Shown here one piece after another: positions 1 through 10,855 of a stretch of DNA of 45,957 nt. This DNA comes from Acidobacteriota bacterium (GTDB lineage Bacteria; Acidobacteriota; Blastocatellia; Pyrinomonadales; Pyrinomonadaceae), in contig JAIVJC010000033.1 of assembly GCA_020200235.1 (NCBI GenBank), positions 1 to 45,957 on the forward strand. Reading direction: 5' to 3'. The translations under genes and the position numbers were made by a program. Under the pieces are notes generated by a model. It was not told the origin of the DNA, searched no databases, and was given only the letters and a program-made list of their open reading frames with translations. The stretch's first letter is position 1. Each line of letters opens with the position of its first letter.

Positions 1-189
1 ATTGTGCTGCGCCCGCCGCGAGATTGCAAACGCACGCGAGCCCCCCTCGGACGCGGAAAATCCGCGCGCGCCAGACCCGCGGGCGGCGACCGCGGCGCTC
101 CGCCCGCGCGCGCTTCCAACCGCGTCGCCCCGTGCGCTATACTCCCGCCGTTTTCATCAACGTGAAGAAAAGTTTGGAGACCGCCGCCC

Positions 190-654
190 ATGCTTCGACT
201 CAAGCTCAGCCTGTTCGCCTCCGCCCTCGCGCTCTTCGCCCTCGCCTGCTCGACGAACACCAGTACGGTCACGGAGACCGTGACGAACACGAACCGCGCC
301 GCGAACGCCAACGCCGCGAGCGCGAACGCCGCCGCGCCCGCCGCGTCGCCCGACCAGTCGGCTGCCGCCCGCACGACCTTCAACAACTCCTGCGTCAAGT
401 GTCACAAGGAGAACGGCGAGGGCGGCGTCACCGAGATCGACGGCGAGAAGCTGCGCACGCCGAGCTTCAAGGGCGGCCACGCGCTCAAACATTCGGACGC
501 GGAGTACGCCAAGCAGATCACGGAGGGCGGCGAGGGCATGCCCAAGTTCAAGGATCGGCTCACGCCCGAACAGATCAACGGTCTCGTCCGCTTCATCCGC
601 TCGGAGTTCCAGTCCGGTCTTAACGCGGGCGGCGCGTCGAACTCGAACAAGTGA
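190..654 (+). CDS. Lipoprotein c-type cytochrome
   Basis: A small mono-haem electron-carrier protein, probably tethered to the outer face of a membrane. The N-terminus is a lipoprotein signal ending in LFALAC with the lipidated Cys at residue 20. A long Asn/Ala/Thr-rich linker follows (about residues 21-58). The haem site CVKCH is at residues 68-72 and a plausible distal ligand is Met117 in GEGMPKF. At 154 aa it has the usual length for a single-domain class I cytochrome c. The start is supported by a purine-rich stretch (GGAGA) about 10 nt upstream. No redox partner gene lies beside it, so its electron donor and acceptor cannot be inferred. Confidence 0.88.
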   Translation: MLRLKLSLFASALALFALACSTNTSTVTETVTNTNRAANANAASANAAAPAASPDQSAAARTTFNNSCVKCHKENGEGGVTEIDGEKLRTPSFKGGHALKHSDAEYAKQITEGGEGMPKFKDRLTPEQINGLVRFIRSEFQSGLNAGGASNSNK

Positions 655-693
655 CGCCGCCTGTGCTATCCTGCGTGCCGCGCGCAGGCTCGC

Positions 694-737
694 GCGCCCG
701 TAGCTCAGTCGGATTGAGCATCTGACTTCGGATTCTC
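694..737 (+). pseudogene. tRNA-Arg(TCG) 5' half
   Basis: The sequence reads as tRNA positions 1 to about 39: acceptor 5' strand, T8-A9, a paired D stem (GCTC/GAGC) and an anticodon loop CTTCGGA. It then stops matching: no anticodon 3' strand, T arm or acceptor 3' strand follows. The anticodon is the same as that of the complete tRNA-Arg starting at 803. Confidence 0.6.
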
Positions 738-802
738 ATGGTCACAGCCTTCAAAGAAGTACGGCTGAACGATCAGGATCATACAGGTACAGGAAGTCTA
801 AG

Positions 803-877
803 GGGCCGTTAGCTCAGTCTGGATAGAGCACTGGTCTTCGGAACCAGGTGTCGGGGGTTCGAATCCCTCACGGCCCA
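803..877 (+). tRNA. tRNA-Arg(TCG)
   Basis: A complete cloverleaf: acceptor GGGCCGT pairs with ACGGCCC, the D arm begins TAGCTC, the anticodon stem CTGGT/ACCAG holds loop CTTCGGA (anticodon TCG at 838-840), and the T loop is TTCGAAT. The discriminator is A877; CCA is not encoded. Confidence 0.93.
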
Positions 878-964
878 TTGAATCTATGTTGTTTTACAGC
901 CCCTGCCTGGTGTATTGACTTAAGTGGCTGCTTCTCAGCGGCGCTTTGCCGTAGGAGGAATGTC

Positions 965-1518
965 GTGACGAGACTCAAACGCCTTTCAGTCGCCGCACCA
1001 CTGTTGGCGCTCCTCTTCCTGCTCCCGGCGGAAGCCTTCGCCGACAACGTCGTCATCACCGGCGGGACGGTCGTCATGATCGACGGCAGCAGCGCGTCGC
1101 AGGTCACCGTCAACTTGACGGGCGCAAACTCGTCGTGGACGGGGTCGGCTACTTACCCCCCGCCTTCAGAGTCGTAGCGGATTTCACTATCAACGCCCTC
1201 ACGCCCATCGTCGTGCCGGAAGGGAATCCGGATGTTTTCACCTTCTCCGTCCAGTTCAACATGAGCGGTGGATACGGTGTTGAAGACGGCGCCGGACTTC
1301 AGACCATCAGTTCTGGTCTCCTCACCGGGCAGGGGTGGGCTGAGGTTGTTCTCGCCAGGGGCGGCTCCCAGACCGACGGCACTCCTCTATACTGGGCTCG
1401 AAGCGCCACTTATCACTTCACCCCCGCCGCCGTGCCGGAGCCCGCCACGCTCGCGCTACTCGGAGCAGGTGTGGCTGGTCTCTCCGCAACACTCCGCCGG
1501 AAGCTGCGCGTCAGGTAG
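965..1518 (+). CDS. PEP-CTERM exported protein (frameshifted)
   Basis: An exported protein with a C-terminal PEP-CTERM sorting signal: VPEPATLALLGAGVAG, a short hydrophobic helix and an Arg/Lys tail. In known systems this signal is processed by an exosortase, and the proteins reach the envelope or extracellular matrix. Start: GTG at 965, six bases after AGGAGG (953-958), giving a clear signal peptide ending near AEAFA. The signal peptide and the C-terminus lie in different frames. The first frame stops at 1177 and the second opens before 1135, so a one-base indel is needed. The run of six C near 1156-1161 is the likely place. It may be a sequencing error or a real pseudogene. No exosortase gene is in the window. 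Confidence 0.75.
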
Positions 1519-1550
1519 TGATGTGCGCGCGTCGTTGACTCCAAAATGAA

Positions 1551-1585
1551 TCAGGAGAGGCTCGGAAGCCTCCCCTGATTTTTTT
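1551..1585 (+). terminator. Intrinsic terminator after PEP-CTERM gene
   Basis: A hairpin with arms TCAGGAGAGGC and GCCTCCCCTGA (one A-C mismatch) is followed by a run of seven T. It lies 32 bases after the stop codon of the PEP-CTERM gene. Confidence 0.85.
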
Positions 1586-1618
1586 ATGTGACCCCGACGA
1601 TAACTTCGGCGGCGCGCG

Positions 1619-3180
1619 TTACTGCATGCTGAGCAGGACCAAGATTTCGCCCTTGCCGCCCGAGAGCGGCTCCAGAGCCTTGCCGATGATCGTGCCGGGT
1701 CGGTGGAGACGGTTGCCCGCGACGCGGACGGGCACGGACTTCATCGCCGACCCCGGCGTGTCGCTGGTCACGAGCAGGTCGCCGATCTTGACGGAGTGCC
1801 GCGTCGCGTCGACCATGACCTTCACGCGCCCCGTCGTCGCGACGAGCACCTGACCCTCGCCGCCCTCGCCGAGGATCAAGCCGGGCTGCGCCGAGACGAC
1901 CCCCGCGACGTGCGTATCATACTTGAGGTGGGAAGGCTCGACGCCGTTCGAGCGGGTCACGTCCAGAATGACGACGGTGCCCGGAGTGATCTTCTGCCGG
2001 GCGGGCACCCACTCAGCCACGTCCTGGTACTTGGCTGCGATGTTGCCCGCCACCACCGCGTTACCGGACACCCTCATGTCACCTACAACGTCGAGCGCGG
2101 CTTGAGGGTCGGGGTTGCCGATGCCCACTCTGCCCGTAGACGTTACCCGGAAGCGCTCGGGACCCGGGTAGACCGAGCTGTCGTGGTAGGTGAAGCTGCC
2201 GTCGGCGTTGAGGCGGAAGGAGAAGTCCTGCCCGCCGTTGTGCAGCGAGTTGACGTAGCCGATGAAGTTGCGCCCCACGTCGAAGCCGAACCCGCCCTTG
2301 CGCTCCCCGTTGACCGACAGCCCCAGGTTGTTGTTGCCCGTCCCCGTCGAGTCCAGCATCAGCCCGAACCCGTTGTTCGAGCCGGTCGTGCGGATCGTCT
2401 GCAACAGCCCCAGGTGGGCGGGGATCACGCCCTGCACTGTCAATAAACTGCCGGGGCTGTTCGTGCCGATCCCGATAAACCCATTCGCTTCGCTGACGAT
2501 GGAATCGCCGAGCGTGCCGCTGTTATCAGTCCACTTGGCGAGCTTCCCTTGCGTGCCGGCGCCGGCTGCGGCGGGCACGACCCGAGGTTGCCTTCGGGCG
2601 TGAGCCGCATCAGCTCCTTGTCCTTGCCGCCGAAGAAATCGCCGACCCGGAACGTCAGAGCCCCGCGCGTCGAGACCACCTGCCCGACCTTGCCGTCGTG
2701 CGCCAGGAGAGTTCCGGCGGTCGCGGCGTCTGGCGCGACCAGCGCCGGATACTTCTCCGACTCGACCGCCCCGACCGACTCGCCCTCGCCCAACTGCAGC
2801 GACGCCTGACCGCCTTCAATCACGACCGTGCCCTGCTTGACGCTCATGCGCTTCGACAAGCCGCGCACCGTGACGACGCACAGGTAAGAGCCGTCGGGCA
2901 GCGTCTGCCCCTGCTTGTCTTGCAGAGTCCAGTCGCGCACGTTGCCGGGCTGGAACTCGGAGTTGTAACGGGACGCGCCATTCGCGTCGAACACTTCGAG
3001 CCGCAACTGCCCGACGCTGCCCGGCGCACTTAAGCGCACGCCCTTCGCGGAGATCGAGATGGTGACGTTCGCGTCTTCCTGCGCGGGACGTTTACCGGCC
3101 GCGTCCGCCTGGGCGAAGGCGGTAGATGCCAGTGGCAGCGACAGCAACAGTCCGAGCGTGATGTTTCTCAACGTGATCAT
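1619..3180 (-). CDS. Secreted tail-fibre-like repeat protein (frameshifted)
   Basis: Start ATG at 3180, preceded by GAGGAGA, opens a signal peptide (ITLRNITLGLLLSLPLA...). The N-terminal part (about 190 residues) is a beta-rich domain that ends in a RLTPEGNLG motif. The second half has repeats of the GIGTNSPGSLLTVQG and VGIGNPDPQAALDVVGD type known from trimeric tail-fibre-like surface proteins, then a conserved C-terminal domain of about 140 residues. The two halves are in different frames. The first frame runs 3180 to about 2580, the second from 2578 to 1619, and the join is near 2575-2585 at GNLG / VPAAAGAGTQGK. One indel restores a protein of about 520 aa. Exact function unknown; a cell-surface role is inferred. 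Confidence 0.7.
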
Positions 3181-3275
3181 GATTTCTCCTCTTGTCTTAC
3201 TGCGCCCGACCCTGCGGGCAGACACCTAGTCTCAAGCGCGGGCTGAGAATTGCCCCGCAGGCGGACGCTAAACTT

Positions 3276-5237
3276 TTATCCGGCGACGGCGCGCACGCGC
3301 TGGCGCAGCTCCTCGATGTCCAACCGACGGATGACGGAGCCGACTCCGAGCGTCGGGTTCGAGTAAGCGGGTCCGGCCGGGTAGCCGAGCCTCTGCGCCG
3401 CGTCGTCCAGATACGTGCGCAATTCCAAAATGTGCACAGCCTTGATGACGGTCGCGCCCGGCGTGAGCGTCGCGTCCGTCCAGGGCGCGGGGCTCAAGCC
3501 CGCCACCAGTCTGAGGGCGTCGACCGCCGCCCGTAGTTCGAGGATGTGCTGAGCCTTGGCGGTCGTCACGCCCGCGACGAGCGGATCGTCCGTGAAGACG
3601 GTCGGCAGGTAGGCGAAGGCGTTGGTCTTCGACGCAGTCTCGCCCGTCGAGGTCGAGACCGTGATCGTGACGGCGCCGACGGCGTGCGGCGGTGTGGTGA
3701 CGGTGATCTCGCTCGTGCCGTTGGTGAACGTGAACGACGCCGCGACGCCGCCCACCGTCACGCTCGTCACACCGGCGAACTCGCCCGTCAGCTTGATCTG
3801 CTGCCCGCCCGAGGCGCGACCCGCGGGCGGCGCGACGGTGTCGATCCTGAGCGCGACCGCGACCGGCGTGCCGTTGAGCGTGAGCGTGTACGCGCCCGTC
3901 TCACCCGGCAGTGATGAGTTGGCGTAGATCGTGTAGGTCCCGTTCGTGGGCAGCGTGAAGTTGCCGCTGAACGCGGGGATGCGCGCGTTGGTCGTGCCCG
4001 AGCCGTTGTCGTCCTCCGCGACCACCGAGCCCGAGGGCGAGAGCAGGAAGAGGTAGGCGTCGAAGGCGTTGGAGTTCATCGCGATGCTGATCGCCTGACC
4101 CGACGTGCCGCCGAAGGTGTACACGTCTATGAAAGAGCCGTCGGCTGGCAGACGGCAGTCGCCTAAGCCGAGCGTGCCGTTCTTCGTCTCGCCGACCGTG
4201 ATCGGCGCGGAGGGGCAGGGGTTCGCGTCGAGCGTGAGAGAGACGGTGTAGCTGCCGGTGACGTTCGGCGCGGCGGAGTTGGCGATGATGCGGTAGGTTC
4301 CCGTCTGCGGCAGCCTCGCGACACCTGAGCCCCGAGGGATGCGCGCGTCACTGCCGCCGCCGCCGTTGTCGTCGCGCGCCAGCTCCGTCCCGTCGGGCGC
4401 GATGAGGAAGAGGAAGTTATCGAACGTAGAGCTCATCGAGACGGCGATCTGCTGACCCGCCGTGGCGTTGAAGGTGTAATCGTCGTGGAAGGAATTGTCG
4501 TCCGTAAAGTGGCAGTCGGTGTTGGTGAGCGCGCCCGTGACGGTCACCGTGCCGCCGCTGACCGGCGTGATCGGCGTCGGCGTCGAGGTGCATGGCGTCA
4601 CGTCCTTGAGCGACAGCGAGTAAGAGCCGGTCACGCCGGAGACGAAAGAGGTCGCGATGATCGTGTAAGTGCCCGTCGATGGGAGCGTGACAGAGATGCG
4701 CGAATCCGTGCCACCCGCGCCGTCGTCGTCCTGAATCGTGCCGCCGCTGATGGTCGTCTCGCCGGGCTGGAGCAGGTAGAGGTAGGCGTCGAACTGTAGC
4801 GAGGTCATGGTGATCGACACCTGCTGCCCGGCCGTGCCGCTGAAGGTGTAGGCGTCGAAGAAGGAGCTGTTGCCGTCGGGCGACGGCGGCAGGGTGCAGT
4901 CACCGCTCTGGAGGGCGCCGTTGACGGTCTGACCGAAGGTGATGGCGCCGTCCGGGGTCGCGCAGCCGAGCGCCAGCGGGGAGACGCGGTCGCCGCCCTT
5001 CGCGGCGGCGAAAGCCTTCGCCCCGCCCGGCTTGAACTTGCCGGGGACGGTCGCGACGGTCGCCCGCTTGCCCGGCGATGCGACCGTCGGCTTCGACGTG
5101 ACGCGCGCCGCCTTCTGCGCCGAAGCCGCGAAGCGCGTAGCCCCGAAGGAGAGCGCCGCCGCGCAGGCCAGCGCGAGCGCGACGACCCTCGAACCGCGAC
5201 GGCGCGCCGCGCGCGTTCCCAATTTCACTGCCTTCAT
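3276..5237 (-). CDS. Secreted protein with three PPC domains and IPT/TIG domain
   Basis: About 653 aa. I place the start at the ATG at 5237, with AAGAGG upstream and a twin-Arg/hydrophobic signal peptide directly after it; the open frame continues upstream without a coding look. Three bacterial pre-peptidase C-terminal (PPC) beta-sandwich domains follow one another, each with a QxVNGAL- or KNGTLGLGDC-type entry, a DAYTFSGTAGQ core and a DAYLYLLxP strand. Next comes one IPT/TIG domain (VTSVTVGGVAASFTF). The C-terminal 100 residues hold two copies of an AxHILELR motif, seen in other secreted proteins of this kind. There is no catalytic domain, so it is likely a surface-exposed binding or structural protein. 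Confidence 0.85.
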   Translation of the reverse strand: MKAVKLGTRAARRRGSRVVALALACAAALSFGATRFAASAQKAARVTSKPTVASPGKRATVATVPGKFKPGGAKAFAAAKGGDRVSPLALGCATPDGAITFGQTVNGALQSGDCTLPPSPDGNSSFFDAYTFSGTAGQQVSITMTSLQFDAYLYLLQPGETTISGGTIQDDDGAGGTDSRISVTLPSTGTYTIIATSFVSGVTGSYSLSLKDVTPCTSTPTPITPVSGGTVTVTGALTNTDCHFTDDNSFHDDYTFNATAGQQIAVSMSSTFDNFLFLIAPDGTELARDDNGGGGSDARIPRGSGVARLPQTGTYRIIANSAAPNVTGSYTVSLTLDANPCPSAPITVGETKNGTLGLGDCRLPADGSFIDVYTFGGTSGQAISIAMNSNAFDAYLFLLSPSGSVVAEDDNGSGTTNARIPAFSGNFTLPTNGTYTIYANSSLPGETGAYTLTLNGTPVAVALRIDTVAPPAGRASGGQQIKLTGEFAGVTSVTVGGVAASFTFTNGTSEITVTTPPHAVGAVTITVSTSTGETASKTNAFAYLPTVFTDDPLVAGVTTAKAQHILELRAAVDALRLVAGLSPAPWTDATLTPGATVIKAVHILELRTYLDDAAQRLGYPAGPAYSNPTLGVGSVIRRLDIEELRQRVRAVAG

Positions 5238-5717
5238 TGATGACCTCTTGCCGGGTAAAAACGCATGATCGAGATGAGCCTCAATCAGATGAGTGGCGGT
5301 ACAAAACGGTTGGACTTCCCGGGTCGAAACCGTTCGATCATTTGACTTTAAGGAGGAGCCGGCGGTTTTGACTGGCAGAGTGGCGGGCAGGCAAATCTCC
5401 GGGGCTCGCTCGATCAGGCAGGCGGAAAGATCTTTCACAGAAATCCCCCGCCTCAGCCCGAACAAGTATTCAGAATCGTGTTTGTAATGAGCGGGCTCAC
5501 ACAGCAAAGACCCGCGCGAGAGGGGATGAGACACATTATTAGGAAAACACGCCTCGGTCAAGCTACGGTGTAGACCCGCGCCGATAATTTTTACCCGCGC
5601 CTTCCCCGTGCGCCTCCGCGCCCCCGGTGGTGAATCCCGCGTTCTGAAATGGAGTGGGAAGTCGCCGCGGATGCCCCGACGGGTTCGCGCGGAATGTCGG
5701 GTGAGTATGAGTGCGAA
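5238..5717. other. Intergenic region, nothing clear
   Basis: This stretch lies between the start of the PPC protein and the stop of the nuclease/helicase gene. It should contain the PPC promoter (minus strand). I see no convincing -35/-10 pair, no RNA gene and no repeat. The long open frames here are GC-driven shadows. Confidence 0.5.
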
Positions 5718-8700
5718 TCAACAGTCGGCGGCGAGCGCGCGCACGGCGACGCGGTGACCGCCGATCTCGCCCTCCCACAGCGTCGCGCCCGCGCACTCGT
5801 GGCGCAGGTGCTTCCACAGCGCGCCGCGCTCGTACTCGTCGAGGTCTGACGGGATGAGATCGAAGACCGCGCGCGACGAGACGACGACCAGTTTTCGCCG
5901 CGGTCTGGAGACGGCGACCGTGAGCCTGCGGGGCTCCAACAAAAAACCGCTCTCGGCGCGCGCGAAGTCGCGGTCGGAGACGGTCGCGGAGACGACGATC
6001 AGATCGCGCTCGCCGCCCTGGAAGCGCTCGACCGTGTCGATCGAGTCGGCGAGCTCGGGCAGGCGCGTCTGCAGGAGCGACTTCTGCGCGCGGTGCGGGA
6101 CGACGATGCCGATCCCGCCAGCCGGGTCGAGCCCGAGCTGCTCGGACGCGACGCGCGCGATCTCTTCGACGAGCGACGCCTCGAACTCGTTCGACTGCTG
6201 CGAGCCCGACTCGTCGTGCTCGACGACGACGAGCGGGTGCTCCATAGAGAAGACCGCCGCGAGCCAGCCCGAAAGATCGTGCGCCGCGCCGAGCCGCGCG
6301 CGGTTCGCTGATCGGAACTCGACCCCGTCTTCGGCGTAGACGTGGCGGCGCAGGAAGTCTGCGATCTCGGCGGGGATGCGGAAGGATTCGTCGAGCGCCT
6401 CCGTCTTGAACCCCGACTCTCTCAGGTACTCGAAGACCGAGAGGTGCGGGCGGGCGTGCTTCATGTCGCGCCGGCTCTCGCGATCCCAGGCGTGCGCGAG
6501 TATCGGCGGCATCTGCCGGTGGTCGCCGATGGCGACGAACTGACCGTCTTCGCGCAGGAACGCGGCGGCGGTCAGAGCCTCCGCCACGCCCATCTGCGAA
6601 GCCTCGTCCACGACGACGAGATCGAAAAACTTCTCCGACCAATCGACCGCCTGCCCGCGCGCCGCGCCCGCCTTGACGAGCCGGTAGATTCCGCCCGGCG
6701 TGCCGCCGACGACGAGCATCGACTCGCCGAGCAGCGCGTCCCACTGCTCCGCCGCGCTCAGCTCGTCGCCGCCGTCCACGAAAATCCTCTCCACGCCCGC
6801 GGGCACGCTTTCGCCCGCGTCGTTGCAGACCTTCACGACCTTCAAACCTTCGAGCGGGCGAAAGCGCGCGTCGCCGCTCGCGCCCTCTCTCAGCTCGCGC
6901 GCGCGCTTCGCGATGCTGGCGAGCGCGATTTGCGTGGCGGCGTGCGTCCTCGCGCAGACGGCGACGCGGAAGGGGCGCGCGGGCGTCGCGAGCGCGAGGG
7001 CGCGAGAGAGGACGGCGAAGCCGAGCGTGTGACTCTTGCCCGTGCCCGGCGGGCCCTGAAGGACGAGCACGCGATCCGTGATGAGGTCGCCGACGACGCG
7101 ACGCTGCGCCGCGGTTAGACCCTGCGGCTGCTGCGTGCGCGATGCGATCTCGGCGATCTCTCGTGCGTCGCGCAGGCGGCGCGGGCGGACGGCGCGCGGC
7201 CGCTTCCCTTCCTCCGAGTCCTCGATCCAACGGTAGAGGTTGTTCGACGCGGCGTGGCGGCAGGCGTCGAGGAACTTGTCGGCGTTGAGGTCGTCCGCCA
7301 TCTCGTCGGCGGTGAAGAGCGCGCCCGCCTCCGGCTTGAAGAGCCTGTGCGGGAAGCGGAAGTCGGAGTTTTTGAAACTCATCGGGAGCAGGCGCAGCGC
7401 GGCGCGCGCGCCGTCGAACTCCTCGACGACCGCGAGGCGACTGCGCAGCAGCTTCCACGCGGGCAGAGCGCGCCCCTCGTCGTTCGCGAGCGGGTTGACG
7501 ACGACCCAGTCGCCCTCCCTGATCTTCACGACCGGCGGCGCGGCGGTCGTCGCACTTTGGTTATCGCCGCCCGCGGCGAGCGTGAACGTCGCGCGCTCGC
7601 CCGTTTCAGTTTTTTCGTAAGACTCGCAACGAAGAATCAGCGTGCGCCCGGTCTGCGCGCGCTGTTCGGGCGGGAGCGCGAGGTGGAGCAGGAGCGACTG
7701 CACGCGCGCGTGGTGTTCGAGGTAGAGGAAATCTTCGAGCGCGCGACTCAACGGGACGGCAGAGGGTTCGATCTCGATCTGATCGAACCGAGAGAGTTGG
7801 AGCGGCTCTTTCTCGACCTGTCTGTTCTTGAACTTGAAACTCTCCTCGACGTGGCGCAGCGCGCGGCAGCGCAGCTCCGCGAGCGCGCGCACGTCTTCGA
7901 GCGTCGCTCCCTTGAACGCGCCGACGTAGCTGCGGTCGTCCTCGCGCATCCCCGGCGTCTCCTGGAGCAGGCCCCACGCGGCGTAGGCGTATTCGAGCGG
8001 AATCTCCGTGCCGAAGCGCGCCGCGGATTCGACGAAGATCGCCCCGTCGCCCTTCGCTTCGGACGGGCTGAGCAGCCCCGACGAGGTGTCGCGCGCGAAG
8101 GGGCGCGTCGAGTCGAAGACGCGCGTGCGGAACTTGCGCTGAATCTCCTGCGAGGCGTCCTCCCAGCGGAAGCCCAGCTCGCGCGCCACCTCGTAGAGGT
8201 TCTGGCAGACGGACGCGAGGTTCAGTCGCCCGCCGACCTCGTCAGACAGGAAAGAGATCATGCCCTGCGTCAGAGCGGGGTGCGAGGTGAGGAGATCGTA
8301 GAACGCCGGGATCGCGCACAACTCCTCGAAGTGGCGCGCGAGCGCGTCGAGCAGCGTGCGCTGGCTGCGGCGGTCGAAGAGGTAGACGTGGACGGGCGCT
8401 TCCGCCGAGTCCGCGACGCGCGCGATCTGCGGGAGCAGTCGGCTGATCCACGCGACTAACATCGCGCGCTCCGCATCGGTGTCGGGCGGCGCGCCCACCG
8501 ACTCGGTGATCTGCGCCGAGCCGCCGGGTCCCGTGACGTGCGCCGCGACGAGGTAGAGACGATCTTCCAGATGATCGCGCTGCGCGTCGACGAAGACCTT
8601 GACGAGGTTCGGGTAGAGGCTTTCGTCTGGCAGCGTCCCCCAGTCAGAGCCGTAGAGCGAACGGCGCGCTTCGACCGTCGGGTCGAAGCGGCGCAGAGCG

Positions 8701-9447
8701 GCGCGCGCGCGTCGCCGACTCGAAGCCCGCCCGCGCGGCGCGCGCGACGTCCGAGTCGCGCGCGGCGACGAGGTGTTCGATCTCGTCGAGGTAGAGCGAG
8801 AGATCGAATTTGGCGAACGCGACCGGATCGATCTCGGTCTCGCGCGGCTCGCCGCCGCCGCCCGATTCGTGGGCGCGTGAGACAACAGCGCCGTCGATGG
8901 AGGCGACGCGCAAGCCCGCCTGCCGCGCGGCGTCGAGCAGGAGGCGCGCGTAGAAGGCGACCTGGAGGCGGAAGCCGACCGTCTCGCGGCGGCTCGCCTT
9001 GATGTCGAGCACCGTGAGCACGACCTCGTCGCCGCCCTCGCCCTCGCCGCCCTCGACCTGAATGAGATCGGCGTAGCCCTCGCAAGCCCAGCCGCCGACG
9101 CGCCCTTCGAGTCGCGGCTGGTAGTAGAAGGTGCGACCCGGCGTCTGCTCTTTGAGAGCGGCGACGAAGGCGGCGGCGGAGGTGTTGCGGAGATCGCGCA
9201 CGCGCTCGCGCGCGGAGAGTTCGGCGAAGATGTCGCGCTCGAACGTCTGCCCCGCGCCGGAGAGGAGCGGCGAGAGAGCGTCGAACGGGACGCGGTACCG
9301 CGTCGCCAAAGACTTCGCTTCGGAGGGGAAGAGGGCGAAGCGCAGGTATCGCTCGCAGCGCTCGCGCTGGACGTACTGCGCGAGACGCTGCGCGCCGAGC
9401 GTGCGCTCGGTCTCGAAGTTCTGAAAGCTTTCGGGAGTGGTCGGCAT
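5718..9447 (-). CDS. RecB-like nuclease / SF1 helicase, TM0106-like (frameshifted)
   Basis: About 1240 aa. The N-terminal 250 residues form a RecB-like nuclease domain with the PD-(D/E)XK pattern: EGYADLIQ followed by VLDIKASR. The middle region is conserved but without a motif I recognise. The C-terminal half is a DNA2/UPF1-like SF1 helicase with Walker A GPPGTGKS (about 7031-7055), Walker B VVVDEAS (about 6600-6620), motif III GDHRQMPPI and the late motifs VERFQGGERDLIVVS and VAVSRPRRKLVVV. This order matches TM0106-family putative nucleases. The nuclease part is in one frame (9447 to about 8705) and the rest in another; the break is in a GCGCGCGC run near 8700-8712. Role in DNA or RNA processing is inferred; no partner genes are adjacent. 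Confidence 0.8.
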
Positions 9448-9508
9448 CGCGAGGGGTTTCGGGCTTGAACGGCTTCGACGCGGGTATCACTTGCTGCCCG
9501 CCAACACA

Positions 9509-9907
9509 CTACGGGGCTTCAAATTTCAACGATACTTTTTTGCACTCATCTTTCGCCCCGAACTCCACAACTTCTGAACACACCGCGCGATGCCCCTTAT
9601 CTTTATCACCTTCGAATATGAACGGCGAGTCCGTGGTGGAGGCGCAGACTTTGTACTTGTCGGGAATATCTTCCACCGTCAATGCGAAATTACCCGCCTC
9701 GTCAGTTTTGGTACATGGGATCCGACCGTTGATAGGGCGCTGCGCCGGGACGAGGCAAACCGTAGTCCTGGGCATCGCGCGAGCTTGCTCGTCTAAAACG
9801 TTTCCCCAAACGTGATATGTGTACCTGTGAGGTTCGTCTTGAGCCGCCTGAGAAGGAACAGTAGAACAGGCAGCAAGGGTGATGATGACGAGCAGGATGA
9901 ATTTCAT
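9509..9907 (-). CDS. Small exported protein, carboxypeptidase-regulatory-like fold
   Basis: 132 aa. A signal sequence with a possible lipobox (IITLAAC, Cys 14) opens the protein. The mature part resembles a single beta-sandwich of the carboxypeptidase regulatory-like type: GNVLDEQARAMPRTTVCL, then KTDEAGNFALTVEDIPDKY. Such domains occur in many envelope proteins and have no enzyme activity of their own. It stands alone on the minus strand upstream of the nuclease/helicase gene. Specific function unknown. Confidence 0.7.
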   Translation of the reverse strand: MKFILLVIITLAACSTVPSQAAQDEPHRYTYHVWGNVLDEQARAMPRTTVCLVPAQRPINGRIPCTKTDEAGNFALTVEDIPDKYKVCASTTDSPFIFEGDKDKGHRAVCSEVVEFGAKDECKKVSLKFEAP

Positions 9908-9936
9908 CGTGTTGCCTTCCGCGGTGACGCCGTATG

Positions 9937-10629
9937 TTATGAACTAGAGGCCGGGCTCTTCTTCGGGCGCACGACGGTGAGCGTCGCCTGCTCTTGCCTC
10001 TCCACCGCCGCGCCGACGAGTTTTTTGAGATCGGCGTCCGCGCCCGCTTCGCCGGAGAAGAGTTTTTCGAGGCTCTCTTTGACGGGCGCGTACTTCACGC
10101 TGCGCTGGAAGAGCGCGGCGAACCGCCCGGCGTCGAGCGCGCCTTCGAGCGCGGCGACCTTCTCTTCGTCGCACTTCCACACCGGGCGGTAGCTGCACTT
10201 GATCGCGCCGCCCTCGCCCCTGAGCGTCACGGCGTTCGCCACGCGCTGCCTGACGGATGCGGCGATCTTCAGGCGCTCCTTGATCTCTTCCATCCGATCC
10301 TTGACGCGCTTCTCTTCGGCGTGGAGCGCGACGTACTCGGCGATCAGCTCATCGACCTCCGCCTCTTCGGGCACGTCTTCGGGCGCGACGTTCGCGGCTT
10401 TCAGATCGCACGCGGGGCAGCGGCTCGCGCCGTCGCGGTCGAGCGCCTCGTCTCGCGGGACGAGCCCGCCGCAGGCGGCGCAGGGCGCGTAGTAGTCTGC
10501 GGCGCACGCGGAGCAGAGCGCCTCGCCGCGCAGGTTGACGACCGGCTTCGAGACCGCTTCGAGGCACTCGGCGCAGGCCGTCGCGGTTAGTGGCGGTCGG
10601 CTGCGCGCGGCGTGATCGGCTGTTTCCAA
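9937..10629 (-). CDS. Zinc-ribbon and coiled-coil protein of unknown function
   Basis: About 230 aa when started at the TTG at 10629, which sits six bases after a perfect AGGAGG (10636-10641). The open frame extends upstream to 10818, but without a comparable ribosome binding site. The N-terminal part has four paired-cysteine motifs (CAEC, CSAC, CAAC, CPAC) arranged as two treble-clef or LIM-like zinc sites. A charged helical segment follows (VDELIAEYVALHAEEKRVK), then a C-terminal region with KCSYRPVWKCDEEKV. The helical-then-beta layout is somewhat like phage Gam-type or siphovirus hypothetical proteins, but I cannot assign a family. Confidence 0.65.
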   Translation of the reverse strand: METADHAARSRPPLTATACAECLEAVSKPVVNLRGEALCSACAADYYAPCAACGGLVPRDEALDRDGASRCPACDLKAANVAPEDVPEEAEVDELIAEYVALHAEEKRVKDRMEEIKERLKIAASVRQRVANAVTLRGEGGAIKCSYRPVWKCDEEKVAALEGALDAGRFAALFQRSVKYAPVKESLEKLFSGEAGADADLKKLVGAAVERQEQATLTVVRPKKSPASSS

Positions 10630-10855
10630 CAGAGACCTCCTGCCCCGGCGGCTCGCGTCTGGCGGTGATGCTGTCGGCGCTAAATTCGGCCGCGGGCGCG
10701 GAGAATCTAGCAGAAGCCGCGGCGCGAAGTCGAGATGTGAGGATTCACGACGCGTGACGGACGCGATCAGTCGCGCGCGGAAGTTTTCTTCGTCGGGCGC
10801 GGGACAACCCGGCGGCATCTTTTCGTATCGAAAATTCGGCGGACGAAAAAAGTGC

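Noticed and set aside
5563-7458. 631-aa minus-strand frame
   Set aside because: Arg/Ala-rich shadow of the helicase in another frame.
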